In this document: piece after piece, positions 1-10,264 of the stretch | Numbering within the stretch: position 1 is the stretch's first letter | How the letters are laid out: each line of letters opens with the position of its first letter | Notes under the pieces: generated by a model | The model's database searches: none | What the model saw: the letters and a program-made list of their open reading frames with translations, nothing else | Told to the model about the DNA's origin: nothing | Position numbers and translations under genes: made by a program | Assembly (NCBI GenBank): GCA_003225005.1 | Contig: QIAN01000107.1 | Span: forward strand, 1 to 64,000 | Source: Acidobacteriota bacterium | GTDB lineage: Bacteria; Acidobacteriota; Terriglobia; Terriglobales; Acidobacteriaceae | Direction of reading: 5' to 3' | Length of the DNA: 64,000 nt

Positions 1-2
1 TC

Positions 3-1859
3 GGACGCGGGAAGCATGTAGAAATTCCAGCCCAGCCCATCGGGCCTTCTGGCACAAGTCTTCGACGGACATTGCATGTCGAAGTCTATGACGACTTCCC
101 GAATATTCTGCTCAGCAGTGTCGCCTACACAAACACGGGAAACTCCGAGTATCACCTTGACCTCATTATCGAACAGCAACACAGGTTCAACTCCCACATG
201 GTGAAAGAGCATCCCTACGACATGTGGTCGTATCAGGGCTCAAGCTACGAATGGGGCAAGGACGACGTTGTCAAGCTCAGGAGCGGGTTCTCCCAGCCAA
301 ACCTGATGGGTGGAATCGTAAAGGGCGGTTACGGCGGGGGCATTCCAGTGGTGGCGTTCTGGACAGCATCGGTCGGAGAAGCCATTGGCCACGTCGAAAC
401 GCTTCCTTTATCGCTCTCGTTGCCGGTCAAAGTGCAGCGCGACGGACGAGTCAGCACAGCCGTTAGCATCCCAGCGGATACAACCCTCAAGCCAGGTGAG
501 AACTACTCTACTCCCCGAAGTTTTGTCGCGATTTATTCCGGGGACTTTTATGAGCCGTTGCGTCTGTGGTCAAGCGTTCTGCAAAAAGAAGGCTGGGAAA
601 TTCCTAAGCCGTCGAGTGAGGCATACAACGTGAGCTGGTGCGGCTGGGGATACGAATTCAATGTGACGCCGGCACAAATGTTGGGCACAGTGCCTAAGCT
701 GAAAGAATTCGGCATCAAGTGGGCAACGCTGGATGACCGCTGGTTCGACACGTATGGCGACTGGAATCCGCGACCGGACACATTTCCGGGCGATTCCATT
801 AAGAAGATGACCGACGACTTCCACCAGCAGGGAGAGTTGGTTCAACTGTGGTGGCTGCCTTTGGCCACCGAAGACGGTCAGGGCAAGTGGGAGTCGCACA
901 AGTATGTCGTCTCCAAGGTGGCGCAGGAGCATCCCGATTGGTTCATCCTCGACAAGAACGGCAAGCGTGCCCGTATGACCCGCAACTTGGCCGCGCTGTG
1001 TCCGGCAGTGCCCGAGGTACAGGCCTACTATAGGCAGCTGACTGAGAAATTTATTCGCGACTGGGGTTTCGACGGCTCGAAGCTCGACAACATCTACAGC
1101 GTGCCCATGTGCTACAACCCGGCGCATCATCACAAGTCGCCGCAGGACTCCGTCAATGCAATGGCTGATGTGTACAAGGTCATTTTTCAGACCACGCGCT
1201 CAATAAAACCTGAGAGTGTGACGCAAAGCTGCCCTTGTGGAACTCCGCCATCCCTGGCGTGGTTGCCCTACATGGACCAGGCAGTGACTGCTGACCCGGT
1301 CGGCGCCGTGCAGGTGCGTCGCCGCATCAAGATGTACAAAGCGCTGCTCGGACCCGAAGCGGCTGTATACGGCGATCATGTGGAGCTTTCAGAAATGACT
1401 CGTGTGGGCAACGAGTGGTCGGAGCACGGCAGCGATTTTGCCTCGACCATCGGGGCCGGCGGTGTGGTGGGGACAAAATTCGTGTGGCCGGACCCCGGCC
1501 CGAAGTATAAAGCTGTGCTGCTTACTGCCGAGAAAGAAGCTCACTGGAAGAAATGGATCGGGATTTACAACGAAAAGATGCTTTCCAAAGGCATCTTCCG
1601 CAATCTTTACGTCGACGGTTATGACCTGCCCGAGGGGTACGCGATTGAGAAGGACGGCAAGATGTATTACGCGTTCTTCGCTCCGACCGCTGCAGAATGG
1701 AGAGGCGAAGTAGAATTGCGCGGCCTTAAACCCGGTTCATATCACGTAATTGACTACGCGAACGGCAAAGACTTGGGTACAGTCGAGGCCACAGCCGACA
1801 ATGCACCACGACTAAGGACCGATTTCAAGGACCATCTGCTACTGGAAATGTCGAGATAA
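3..1859 (+). CDS. GH36-like alpha-galactosidase / alpha-N-acetylgalactosaminidase, 5' truncated by window edge
   Basis: ORF is open from base 3 with no in-frame stop before the listed Met/TTG at 72; melibiase-like core WATLDDRWFDTYGDWNP, QLWWLPL, GFDGSKLDNIYS and a C-terminal beta domain. Confidence 0.75.
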   Translation, partial: GRGKHVEIPAQPIGPSGTSLRRTLHVEVYDDFPNILLSSVAYTNTGNSEYHLDLIIEQQHRFNSHMVKEHPYDMWSYQGSSYEWGKDDVVKLRSGFSQPNLMGGIVKGGYGGGIPVVAFWTASVGEAIGHVETLPLSLSLPVKVQRDGRVSTAVSIPADTTLKPGENYSTPRSFVAIYSGDFYEPLRLWSSVLQKEGWEIPKPSSEAYNVSWCGWGYEFNVTPAQMLGTVPKLKEFGIKWATLDDRWFDTYGDWNPRPDTFPGDSIKKMTDDFHQQGELVQLWWLPLATEDGQGKWESHKYVVSKVAQEHPDWFILDKNGKRARMTRNLAALCPAVPEVQAYYRQLTEKFIRDWGFDGSKLDNIYSVPMCYNPAHHHKSPQDSVNAMADVYKVIFQTTRSIKPESVTQSCPCGTPPSLAWLPYMDQAVTADPVGAVQVRRRIKMYKALLGPEAAVYGDHVELSEMTRVGNEWSEHGSDFASTIGAGGVVGTKFVWPDPGPKYKAVLLTAEKEAHWKKWIGIYNEKMLSKGIFRNLYVDGYDLPEGYAIEKDGKMYYAFFAPTAAEWRGEVELRGLKPGSYHVIDYANGKDLGTVEATADNAPRLRTDFKDHLLLEMSR

Positions 1860-1932
1860 CGGCATTATTATAAGATTTACTTCGCCGGGAATCGAGCTAA
1901 AGCCTGAAACGGTGTGCCGCATCCCGCGAATC

Positions 1933-3000
1933 CTATTCGTTGAGGATGACTACGCGACTCAAATTGCGTGGATTATCAGGATCGAGGCCCTTCTTCAGCC
2001 CCGTAAACAGACCTATGAGTTGCCCTGCGAAAACGTACGGCGCCGCCATCCGCGCCAGTTCGGGTAGTTCGAAACCAAACTCGATTAGCAAATCGGATGC
2101 AGCCCGAGCGCGCTCATCCGCCTGGGTGGTGAGCGTGAAAGTGGTTCCCCCCCAAGCTCTTGATCTCCTCCAGCACGTCACACTCGGCGTCGTAGCCTCG
2201 TTCGGAGAGCAGAAAAATCACCAGAGTCTCGGGACTCACAATAGCCTTCGGCCCGTGACGGAACTCCAAAGTGTGAAAACTCTGAGCGTCAGAGGCTGAC
2301 ATTTCGGTAATCTTAAGCGCAGTTTCGCAGGCCAAGCCGTAGAAAGGGCCTTGCCCCAGGCAGACGTAGTCGGCGAACTGCCGCGCGCTGAGAAATTCCC
2401 GGATTCGTGGGTGCAAAGCTGCCAGGGGCGGTATCCGCCAATGCGGGCAGAGCGCTAAGCGATTTGCAAAAGGTGTGATCGTCCGCCAAGAACGCTGACA
2501 GATACTGCAACCCCAGTACCATGGAAGTGAAAGAACGCGTCATCACCGTGCTTTCCTCGTCAGAAGGAAGCAGCGAGAGAGTGCTGGTAGCGATCTGCTC
2601 GAGAGGTTGACCAACAGTGCTGGTGATGGCCAGAGTACGCACATCTTTCTCGCGTTCGAGAAACTGGGGCCGCTTTCAACGTCTCGGAGGTACGACCGGA
2701 ACGCGAGATTACGGCGGCCGCAATCTCCTGTGAACCCGCAAGAACGAGATCCGGAAACAACAGGAGCTCAGATGCTGGAATGGCGCGTGCTCTTTTTCCG
2801 GTGATGGCACTGCAGGTTGCTGCTGCTGCGAGGCCGATGTAGTAACTGGAGCCGCAGCCAATGAACAGCCATTCAGTTGCGGATCCGAAGTCCTGGCGCA
2901 GGTTTGCCATCGTACCGCTGCGCTCGAGCTCAGTTATGCAACCACTCCAGAATTGTGGCTGGGAAAGTATCTCGGCGAGGGAATGCGCGCCAGGGGCCGA
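1933..3000 (-). pseudogene. SIS-domain sugar isomerase (AgaS/GlmS-like), interrupted by three +1 frameshifts
   Basis: Consecutive minus-strand ORFs 2560-2910, 2313-2642, 2114-2416 and 1933-2181 join into one SIS protein (GCGSSYYIGLAAA, SRSGRTSET, SASDAQSFHTLEFRHGPKAIVSPETLV, GLDPDNPRNLSRVVILNE). Removing one base from each of runs 2666-2669, 2425-2428 and 2147-2153 restores the frame. Homologous reading continues upstream of 2910 to about 3000. Confidence 0.75.
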
Positions 3001-3025
3001 AACTAAGGAGTTCGCGCCTTTTCGA

Positions 3026-3787
3026 TTAGACGAGGTTTACCTCTATCCCGACTTTCTTGAGCGCGCGCAGATCTGACTTCGGGACGCCGCGATCAGTAAT
3101 AACCGCCTGCAAGGCGCTTGGTGGAACGATCAACGACAAGCTTCGACGGCCAAACTTGCTCGAGTCACAGACCGCCACGGTTCGCTTTGCAACTTCAACC
3201 ATCACCCGGTTGACTTTGGCTTCAAGAAGGTTTGGCGTGCTCAGGCCATAGTGGACGTCAAAACCATCCACGCCGAGGAAAAGTATGTCGGCGTTCAACC
3301 GGCGGAGGGTTTCTTCCGCGATCGGACCGACCAGAGAAAACGAATTCTTGCGAAGCGTACCACCGGTAAGGATGACTTCCACAGGGGCTCCTGACAGCTC
3401 CGCGGCAATGTTTACGGCGTTCGTGATAATCGTAATGTTATGAAAGTTGCGTAAAGCTCTGGCGATGCCGGTCGTGGTAGTACCAGAGTCGAGAATCACA
3501 ACCTGGCCTTCTTTCACCAGACGTGCCGCCGCCGCCGCGATCCGGAGCTTCTCCTGTCGCTGGAGCTGTTCTTTTTCCCGAAGCGTGGGATCTGCAAGAG
3601 CCCCCTCGCGGGCCGGCAGCGCACCCCCATGAGTGCGATGGACCAGTCTTTGAGCGTGCAGAACGTCGAGATCCTTTCGAATGGTGACCTGAGAGGTATC
3701 GAATTGGTGCGCCATCTCCGTCACCAGCACCCGCCCATTGCGACCAAGAATCTCGAGAATGGCACGGCGACGCTCTTCGTTTAGCAC
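3026..3787 (-). CDS. DeoR/GlpR-family transcriptional regulator
   Basis: N-terminal HTH MLNEERRRAILEILGRNGRVLVTEMAHQFDTSQVTIRKDLDVL, effector domain DSGTTTTGIARAL. Confidence 0.9.
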   Translation of the reverse strand: MLNEERRRAILEILGRNGRVLVTEMAHQFDTSQVTIRKDLDVLHAQRLVHRTHGGALPAREGALADPTLREKEQLQRQEKLRIAAAAARLVKEGQVVILDSGTTTTGIARALRNFHNITIITNAVNIAAELSGAPVEVILTGGTLRKNSFSLVGPIAEETLRRLNADILFLGVDGFDVHYGLSTPNLLEAKVNRVMVEVAKRTVAVCDSSKFGRRSLSLIVPPSALQAVITDRGVPKSDLRALKKVGIEVNLV

Positions 3788-4221
3788 ATTATTCTTCAGG
3801 ACAGGATTGTTCGGAATTCAACGCGACTTTTGATTGCCATTTCTTTTTATATCGCTCTCTTTCGTTTGTCCAGTCGAAAGGGAGACCGACGGGCGCTTCT
3901 GAAGCTCGAAGGAATGACAAGAAAATCTACGACATGAGCTCGGTGAAGGCTTGTCTATCCGGTTGCCGCCTCCATCGTAGCTCACGCCGGTTGCTGACCA
4001 CAGAGAGTGCGGAATAGAAGCAGCCAGCGCTTTACCTCACTGGCAATCAGGAAATTCTCTCTCCCGTGTTCTCTGCCATTCATGCCGATGCGGCAGGCAA
4101 ATTCATGCGTAAGCAGATAGCGTATCTGGAAGGCGCATCCCTCCACGGAATGCACCAGAACACCGCGGTTTTCCGGGCTTGCGAGGAGGCGCTGGTTGAC
4201 TCTGCCCCGGGCTCAGGAATC

Positions 4222-5061
4222 CTACCTCAAATTTGCGCTCGCCTCTAATTCACCGGTATGGCATGCCTCCAGCCAACGGAACAAAAACTCCAGCAATGCC
4301 GCCGGGGGTTTGAGCCACACTTGGGCTGCGGTATTCCGACGCTGAGGCCGCACCAGCACAGTCAAGCCCCGGTTCTCGAGAGTTTGGAAAGCAAGTTCGT
4401 CAGTCGCATCATCCCCCAGGTACGCAACGGGAGCGTCGGGCCCGATTTCATCAAGGATGGTTCGAACGGCATCACTTTTGTCTCGATCGGAAACACGAAG
4501 TTCAACTCCGCCGTCGAACTCCAAAAGAGTGAGCGAAGCGCGGTCCGCCAGAGGGGACCAGCCCAGCAAAATTCTTCCACGAAGCTTAATCGCCGACGGT
4601 TCGTCGAGTCCGCGCCAGTGGACCGCGATGCTTCCCGGCTTGGGCTCTGCCATTTGCTGTAGTCCCTGATACGTCAACCAGCGACCCGCATCAGCCAAGG
4701 CTTCGATGGCGTCCTGATCTATCTCCGGCATCTCACAGGTTCCATCGGGCAACAAGCGTTGCAGGCCATGAGACCCCCAGATTTCGGGACACGGCTTGAC
4801 GCCAAGTAAAGGACCCACCTCATAAGCATTTCGGCCGCTGATAATCACAACGCGAGTACGGCCAGTATCCACAAGTTCTTGAAGCAGGGTTGTCACCCCT
4901 GCATAGGGAAGAGCCCGTTTGCGATCAATAGAAAATGGCGCCAGCGTACCGTCATAATCCAACAGCAGCGCAGAATTCTGCGATTGCGCTACAGAGCGCA
5001 GGAACGGTTCAACTTCGTGTTCATCAACAGTGCTCAACAACATCCTCCTCCTCACAGTCAT
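4222..5061 (-). CDS. otsB: Trehalose-6-phosphate phosphatase
   Basis: HAD motif LLLDYDGTLAPF, YLGDDATDELAFQ; overlaps the otsA-like gene by 4 bp. Confidence 0.88.
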   Translation of the reverse strand: MTVRRRMLLSTVDEHEVEPFLRSVAQSQNSALLLDYDGTLAPFSIDRKRALPYAGVTTLLQELVDTGRTRVVIISGRNAYEVGPLLGVKPCPEIWGSHGLQRLLPDGTCEMPEIDQDAIEALADAGRWLTYQGLQQMAEPKPGSIAVHWRGLDEPSAIKLRGRILLGWSPLADRASLTLLEFDGGVELRVSDRDKSDAVRTILDEIGPDAPVAYLGDDATDELAFQTLENRGLTVLVRPQRRNTAAQVWLKPPAALLEFLFRWLEACHTGELEASANLR

Positions 5062-7343
5062 CCGACCGATGCGCCCCGGTGAGCCTTGCGGGCCTTTTCA
5101 GGAACGTCCAGACGGAGTTCGCAAAGATCCGCAATCAGGGTTCCCGCCCAGTGGTAAACATTGCGCTCTCGGACTATTTTCCGCATACGCTGGAGGCGCA
5201 ACTGCTTCTCTTCCGGTTCCATTTCCAGGGCGGCGTGAATGGCCTCTGCCGTTTGGTCGATGTCGTAGGGGTTTACCTGCAACGCGTCGGTCAATTCTCG
5301 CGCCGCACCGGTAAAGCAACTAAGGATCAGAACCCCCCGCTCGTCGCTCCGTGCCGCCACAAACTCCTTCGCCACTAAATTCATGCCATCGTGGAGCGCG
5401 GTTACCAGGCAGAGATCGGCGGCCCGGTAGTAAGCCTGAATTTCCTTATGGCTGTGCTGCCAGTTCAGTAAGACTATCGGTTTCCACCTGTCGAGTCGAA
5501 AGCGCCAGTTGATGCGGTCGGCTTCTGCCTCGACCTCAGCTTGCAGATCATGGTAACGTTTGATGTGACTGCGGCTGGGAGCGCCAATCTGGATAAATGT
5601 GAATTGGCCCTGATACCGTGGATACTTCTCGAGAAACCGCTCGATTGCCAGGAAGCGCTCCAAAATGCCCTTTGTGTAGTCCAAACGGTCGACGCCCACA
5701 CCCAGGAACGCGGCTTCAATTCCCAATGCCTTTAGCAAGGCCGACCGCTCCACATAGGGTGGCTCCTGCGCAGTTTCTCCACCTGCGTCCGCGAAGTCCA
5801 CGCTGATCGGGAATGGCCGCACCATGGTTAGATGACCGTGGCGTTGTACGGAGAAACGTTCTCGATCGATGCGCGATTCCACAATTCGATCGGCGGTCTG
5901 GAGGAAGTTATTGCAGTGCGACTGTATATGGAAACCGATCAGGTCGGCGCCCAGGAGTCCATCCACTAGTTCTCGCTGCCAAGGGCAAATGCCGAATGCC
6001 TCCTGGTTGGGCCAAGGAATATGCCAGAAAATTGCCACTCGAGCATCGCGTCGTCTCTGTTTGATCAGCCGGGGCAGCAGCGCGAAATGGTAGTCCTGCA
6101 CCAGAACGACCGGGTTTATCGTGCCTTCCATCTCTTCGAGCAAAGCGTCAGCGAACTTGTTGTTGACAGCCTGGTAGTGTTGCCAATCATTAGCACGGAA
6201 GATCGGCCGGGTGTGAGCGATGTGGCAGAGAGGCCAAAGACCCTCGTTGGCAAACCCGTAGTAGTAGCCTTCCTCTTCTTCTTTGGTGAGCCATACGCGC
6301 CGCAGCGTGTATTGCGGATCCTCTGGCGGTACGCGCAAACGGTTATGGTGGTCAATCGCTTCCATGTCGGCGTCACCGCTGCCGTGAGCGATCCATGTTC
6401 CGTCGCAGGCGCAGAGCACCGGTTCGAGCGCCGTTACCAGTCCACTGGGCGGAACGCTAACTTCCAGGAATTTGCCACGCCGGGTGTGCATATAGGGCTC
6501 ACGATTGGAGACGACGAAAAGTCGCCCGTCTCCCAAACGGGAGCGAATATGAATGGCGAGCCGGTCGGCCGTCCACTGGGATTGTCCCTCCTCGCGTAGC
6601 CGAGCCTCGGTTTCCGCGGCGGATCGGGCGGTGGTCAGTGTTTCCGCAAAGGTTGCGACCTCGCGTGCCAGCGGGCGGAACAGTTCCATGTCCGGCACCT
6701 TGATGCGCGTCGAAGATGCGCGACCGGTGCGCAGTGCTCGCATCCACTGCGCGGTGCGGGCAATTGGTCCTGCGATGCTCCAACGGACTATCAACAACGT
6801 GATGAGGACTATGAGAAATACGTGGGCCAGGGCGCTGAGGAATGTTTCTCGCCAGATACGAAGACTCTGATCCTTGATGTAGCCGGCATCATGCACGATC
6901 GCCAGAACGCCCCTGACATCCTCCTGGCGATGCAGGGGCAAAGCATAGATGTTCACCGGGGCAGTTCCCAACCGCTGGAAGACGTCAGCTCCATGATTCC
7001 CGTTCAACGCCTGGGACATTACCGGTGGAGCAGTGGGCATGAGTGGAGCGAGATCTTTGGTTATTGCGATGAGGCGGCCTTGACGGTCGTATACGGCCAG
7101 GCCCAGCAAGTGTTCACGGTTTCCGAAGCGCTGCACCGTGCGTTGCAGGGCCTGAATTGAATCCCTGTCGAGTTCGCGCTCAACATTCCGCGCCAGACTC
7201 TCCCCCAACACCTCGGCACGTCGTTGAAGATCTCTGCGCAGGCTCTGCTTCTGCACCAAGACCTCGTAGTACGAGGACGATAGCGACACGAGCGTCACGC
7301 CGATAATGAGAGAGACTATTAGCCGAGCGCTCAACAGTCGCAT
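5058..7343 (-). CDS. otsA: Trehalose-6-phosphate synthase (GT20) with N-terminal transmembrane sensor/HAMP-like region
   Basis: GT20 signatures VSNREPY, VQDYHFALLPRLIKQRRRDARVAIFWHIPWPN, GVDRLDYTKGILERFLAIERFL, TALHDGMNLVAKEFVAAR. The first ~230 aa hold two TM segments flanking an extracytoplasmic loop. Confidence 0.9.
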   Translation of the reverse strand: MRLLSARLIVSLIIGVTLVSLSSSYYEVLVQKQSLRRDLQRRAEVLGESLARNVERELDRDSIQALQRTVQRFGNREHLLGLAVYDRQGRLIAITKDLAPLMPTAPPVMSQALNGNHGADVFQRLGTAPVNIYALPLHRQEDVRGVLAIVHDAGYIKDQSLRIWRETFLSALAHVFLIVLITLLIVRWSIAGPIARTAQWMRALRTGRASSTRIKVPDMELFRPLAREVATFAETLTTARSAAETEARLREEGQSQWTADRLAIHIRSRLGDGRLFVVSNREPYMHTRRGKFLEVSVPPSGLVTALEPVLCACDGTWIAHGSGDADMEAIDHHNRLRVPPEDPQYTLRRVWLTKEEEEGYYYGFANEGLWPLCHIAHTRPIFRANDWQHYQAVNNKFADALLEEMEGTINPVVLVQDYHFALLPRLIKQRRRDARVAIFWHIPWPNQEAFGICPWQRELVDGLLGADLIGFHIQSHCNNFLQTADRIVESRIDRERFSVQRHGHLTMVRPFPISVDFADAGGETAQEPPYVERSALLKALGIEAAFLGVGVDRLDYTKGILERFLAIERFLEKYPRYQGQFTFIQIGAPSRSHIKRYHDLQAEVEAEADRINWRFRLDRWKPIVLLNWQHSHKEIQAYYRAADLCLVTALHDGMNLVAKEFVAARSDERGVLILSCFTGAARELTDALQVNPYDIDQTAEAIHAALEMEPEEKQLRLQRMRKIVRERNVYHWAGTLIADLCELRLDVPEKARKAHRGASVG

Positions 7344-7818
7344 GCGACAGCTCCTCCAAACGGGCTAGCGGCATCCGTCTGGCAAAGGCCACAAGGGTCT
7401 GGGAACTGCAGTAATTGGCGATTCACGCGAGCAATGCACGCGCCCAGTTTACCCGCACCGCTATTGCATTATCTAAAAAGCTGGCCAGTTCTCAAAAGTG
7501 ATTGTGCCTCGTACCTTTTCCCGACCTGCATTTGATGCTATTTTGCTTCGTTTGGCTGCTGACCATTCGGCTACCATTCCCTAGAGAACATTATACTTCC
7601 ATCACTTTGCGAAACTCTTGTGGAAAAGCGCCGCAAGCCCGCAACAAAACTCCGGGCCGTTGCGCCCGATCTCGGGTCATTGGAATGTACGGGTGTTAGC
7701 AGCATAGTGAGCACAGACAATGCCAAACATGTACTTCACTGATTTAGAAGGCCTTTAGCATTTTTGAAGCCGGCAAGCTTGTGTAATTCTTGCGCTCCGC
7801 GCTGATGGGCCGGCATTA

Positions 7819-8079
7819 CTAGACACCACGATAAGCCGCAGCCAATCCGAGCGTCGCGGCCTCATCGCCAGAGCTGAGTATGAGGGTTTGCGAATAGGCT
7901 TCAGTCGTGGCTGGGAACTGTCCAGTTTGCAGCAGCCGTGCTGCTTGATGCATTTCTTTGACGACTGGCTGCGAGCTTGGGAAAAGGAGAGCAGGGAAGC
8001 CGCCATCACAAGAAAAACAGAGCAGGATAAGCAAGCCCAGCTCAAGACGCAGTCGTATACGCCCGCGCCACCAGCACAA
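7819..8079 (-). CDS. Short lipoprotein-like/TPR fragment
   Basis: 86 aa ORF: hydrophobic LELGLLILLCFSCDGG, then a single TPR-like unit MHQAARLLQTGQFPATTEAYSQTLILSSGDEAATLGLAAAYRG, then stop. Overlaps the 3' end of the transporter gene. Confidence 0.3.
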   Translation of the reverse strand: MCWWRGRIRLRLELGLLILLCFSCDGGFPALLFPSSQPVVKEMHQAARLLQTGQFPATTEAYSQTLILSSGDEAATLGLAAAYRGV

Positions 8080-9028
8080 TGGCGAGAACGTAGCAGAGGA
8101 ACATCAGCGCTAGATAGTTCGTCGCTTTCGCGCCACCACCGGCGAATTCTTTCCACACGAACAGGCCCCAGAGAGCCGCTACCATGGGCGCGGATTGCCC
8201 AATCGCATACGATATTGCCACACCCGTAAAGCTGGCGGCGACGAAATTGAAAACTGTGCCCGTGCCCCAGATGAATCCACCGAGAAGGCCGAGAAGGTGA
8301 TCGCGTCCCGAAGCTTTGAAGAAGTCCGCAAACTGCACGGGCTGGCCGGCCAGCGGATGCTTCATAAAATACACGTTAATGACAAAGCAGGAGAGCAGTG
8401 CTCCCGAGGTGAAGAATACAGCGATGCTGTAAGGTCCTAGAGCATTGCCGGTGGTGAGAGAGCGTGTCACAAAGGGCGCAAAAAGCCCCATCAAAATGCC
8501 GGAAATTACGCAGATGACAATGCTCTTCCGCGTAGTCACCCGCCCCGCCAAACCCAGAGCCGCGTACGCTTTGCCATCCATGAGTACGGCCACTATGGCG
8601 AACAAGACTCCAAGCCCCAAAAGAAGTGGACTTCCTTTCGGCTGCAGAGCGTAGCTCAACCCGACTCCAACCACGAGCGCGATCCCGATACCTACGGGGA
8701 AGGCCACCGCCAAGCCTGCCATCTCGATCCCAGCAACTAGCAGCAGATTCGCCGCATTGAAGATCACGCCGCCGATCAGCGCATATACGATGTTGCTGCG
8801 ATCTGCCGTGCGCACGTTGGCTAGAAAACTTGTGCTCGGATCGCCCATGCTTCCCATGGTGAACGCCAAAATCAGAGAAATCAGAAAGATGCCGATAGCA
8901 TAGTCCCAATAGAAGAGCTCGAAGCGATAATTCTTGACGCCCTTGTAAGTATTGGCCCATGAGCCCCAGCAGATGGCGCTAGTGATCATCATCATCAAAG
9001 CGATGCCCAGACTATGCGGTGTAAACAT
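8042..9028 (-). CDS. GRP/RhaT-like sugar (DMT superfamily) transporter, ten-TM type
   Basis: Highly hydrophobic; MMMITSAICWGSWANTYKGVKNYRFELFYWDYAIG resembles glucose/ribose porter family proteins. Confidence 0.7.
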   Translation of the reverse strand: MFTPHSLGIALMMMITSAICWGSWANTYKGVKNYRFELFYWDYAIGIFLISLILAFTMGSMGDPSTSFLANVRTADRSNIVYALIGGVIFNAANLLLVAGIEMAGLAVAFPVGIGIALVVGVGLSYALQPKGSPLLLGLGVLFAIVAVLMDGKAYAALGLAGRVTTRKSIVICVISGILMGLFAPFVTRSLTTGNALGPYSIAVFFTSGALLSCFVINVYFMKHPLAGQPVQFADFFKASGRDHLLGLLGGFIWGTGTVFNFVAASFTGVAISYAIGQSAPMVAALWGLFVWKEFAGGGAKATNYLALMFLCYVLAIVLVARAYTTAS

Positions 9029-9100
9029 CGTTTCTCCTTGAGCGGTTGATGTGGGAAACGTTGCTACTCACTTCTCTGCGAAGTGTGCGAATCGTCGGAC

Positions 9101-10183
9101 TTACTTACCGCGAATTCTCGATACAAAAAGCTGCAAGAAGCGGTCAGCGTCAACATCTACGCAGACTCTTGCATTGGGCGTAATCTTGTCGACGCCCTCG
9201 ATCACATAGCGGTCTCCGTGAAGGACATTGCGCTCAACTTGTCCGCGGCGGTTTCCCACCGTTTCGCCGCGCGTGAACTCTCCCCGAGTCTCGACGTCTA
9301 CGTGCATCTCCTGCACTTTGACCAGCGTTGAATCGACCGCCACTGCGACCGCGGACGGATCGTACATTGGGGATCCGGGAGCGCCAAACGTTCCCGAAAG
9401 GTTCAGCAGGAATTTCAGAACCGAATAAATGAAGTCATTGATCTGGCCGTGAGTTTGTCCGAGTTGATCCAGATATTTGTGCGTGAAGAGCGCTTGATCG
9501 CCGACTTCAAGACCCACCATGGTTAACGGCCATCCCGCCTGGAAGACGATTTGCGCGGCTTCGGGATCATTATAGATATTGGCTTCAGCTGCGGCATTCA
9601 CGTTGCCGCCGCTGATCGAGCCCCCCATGAGGATGACTTCTTTCACCAGTGGCACGATGGAAGGATCTTTTTCCACCGCAAGTGCGATGTTGGTGAGTGG
9701 ACCAACTGGAAGCAGAATGATCTCATGTGGCGAGGCGTGGACAAGTTGAATGATGACGTCGGGACCAAAGCGGGAATCAACCTTGCATTTACTCGCAGGT
9801 AATTCGATGTCGGCTAGTCCGTTCTTGCCATGCCAGAACTCGGCCGTGATCAACTTCTGGAATAGAGGATGTTGCGCGCCCCGCGCCACTGGAATGTCGC
9901 ACCGGTTTGCCAGCGAGACCATGCGCAACGCGTTCTCCAGGCCCATTGCCGCCGTGACGTTTCCTGGCACGACGGTGATCGCTCGCACATCCAGTTCCGG
10001 CGAGTTGAGGGCGAGCATCAGCGCCAGCGCATCGTCAGTACCCGGATCAGTGTCGAAGATAATTTTTTTTGCCGCCGATGCTGGCGCAGAAAAGCTGGCT
10101 AGAAGTGCCAGCACAAGTACGGGGGACAGAGAGAAGACTGAGCGTCGAAAACCTGCGAGTGTGGCAGACTGGGAGATTCTCAT
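9101..10183 (-). CDS. Secreted inosine-uridine-type nucleoside hydrolase
   Basis: Signal peptide plus IIFDTDPGTDDALALMLAL, VVPGNVTAA, VKEVILMGGSISGGNVNAAAEANIYNDPEAA. Confidence 0.92.
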   Translation of the reverse strand: MRISQSATLAGFRRSVFSLSPVLVLALLASFSAPASAAKKIIFDTDPGTDDALALMLALNSPELDVRAITVVPGNVTAAMGLENALRMVSLANRCDIPVARGAQHPLFQKLITAEFWHGKNGLADIELPASKCKVDSRFGPDVIIQLVHASPHEIILLPVGPLTNIALAVEKDPSIVPLVKEVILMGGSISGGNVNAAAEANIYNDPEAAQIVFQAGWPLTMVGLEVGDQALFTHKYLDQLGQTHGQINDFIYSVLKFLLNLSGTFGAPGSPMYDPSAVAVAVDSTLVKVQEMHVDVETRGEFTRGETVGNRRGQVERNVLHGDRYVIEGVDKITPNARVCVDVDADRFLQLFVSRIRGK

Positions 10184-10233
10184 TTGTTCCCGAAAGACTA
10201 GCGAAGCCTAGCGTCGAGATTTGTGAGTGTCAA

Positions 10234-10264
10234 GACCAAAGTAAATACCTCGACCAAAGTAAAT
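10234..10264. repeat. Exact 13-bp direct repeat GACCAAAGTAAAT (10234-10246, 10252-10264)
   Basis: Read directly; 18-bp periodicity in the gap between divergent nucleoside hydrolase and deoC genes. Confidence 0.7.

Noticed and set aside
570-1133. 187-aa ORF antisense to the GH36 gene
   Set aside because: Antisense shadow ORF in GC-rich coding DNA; no recognisable domain.
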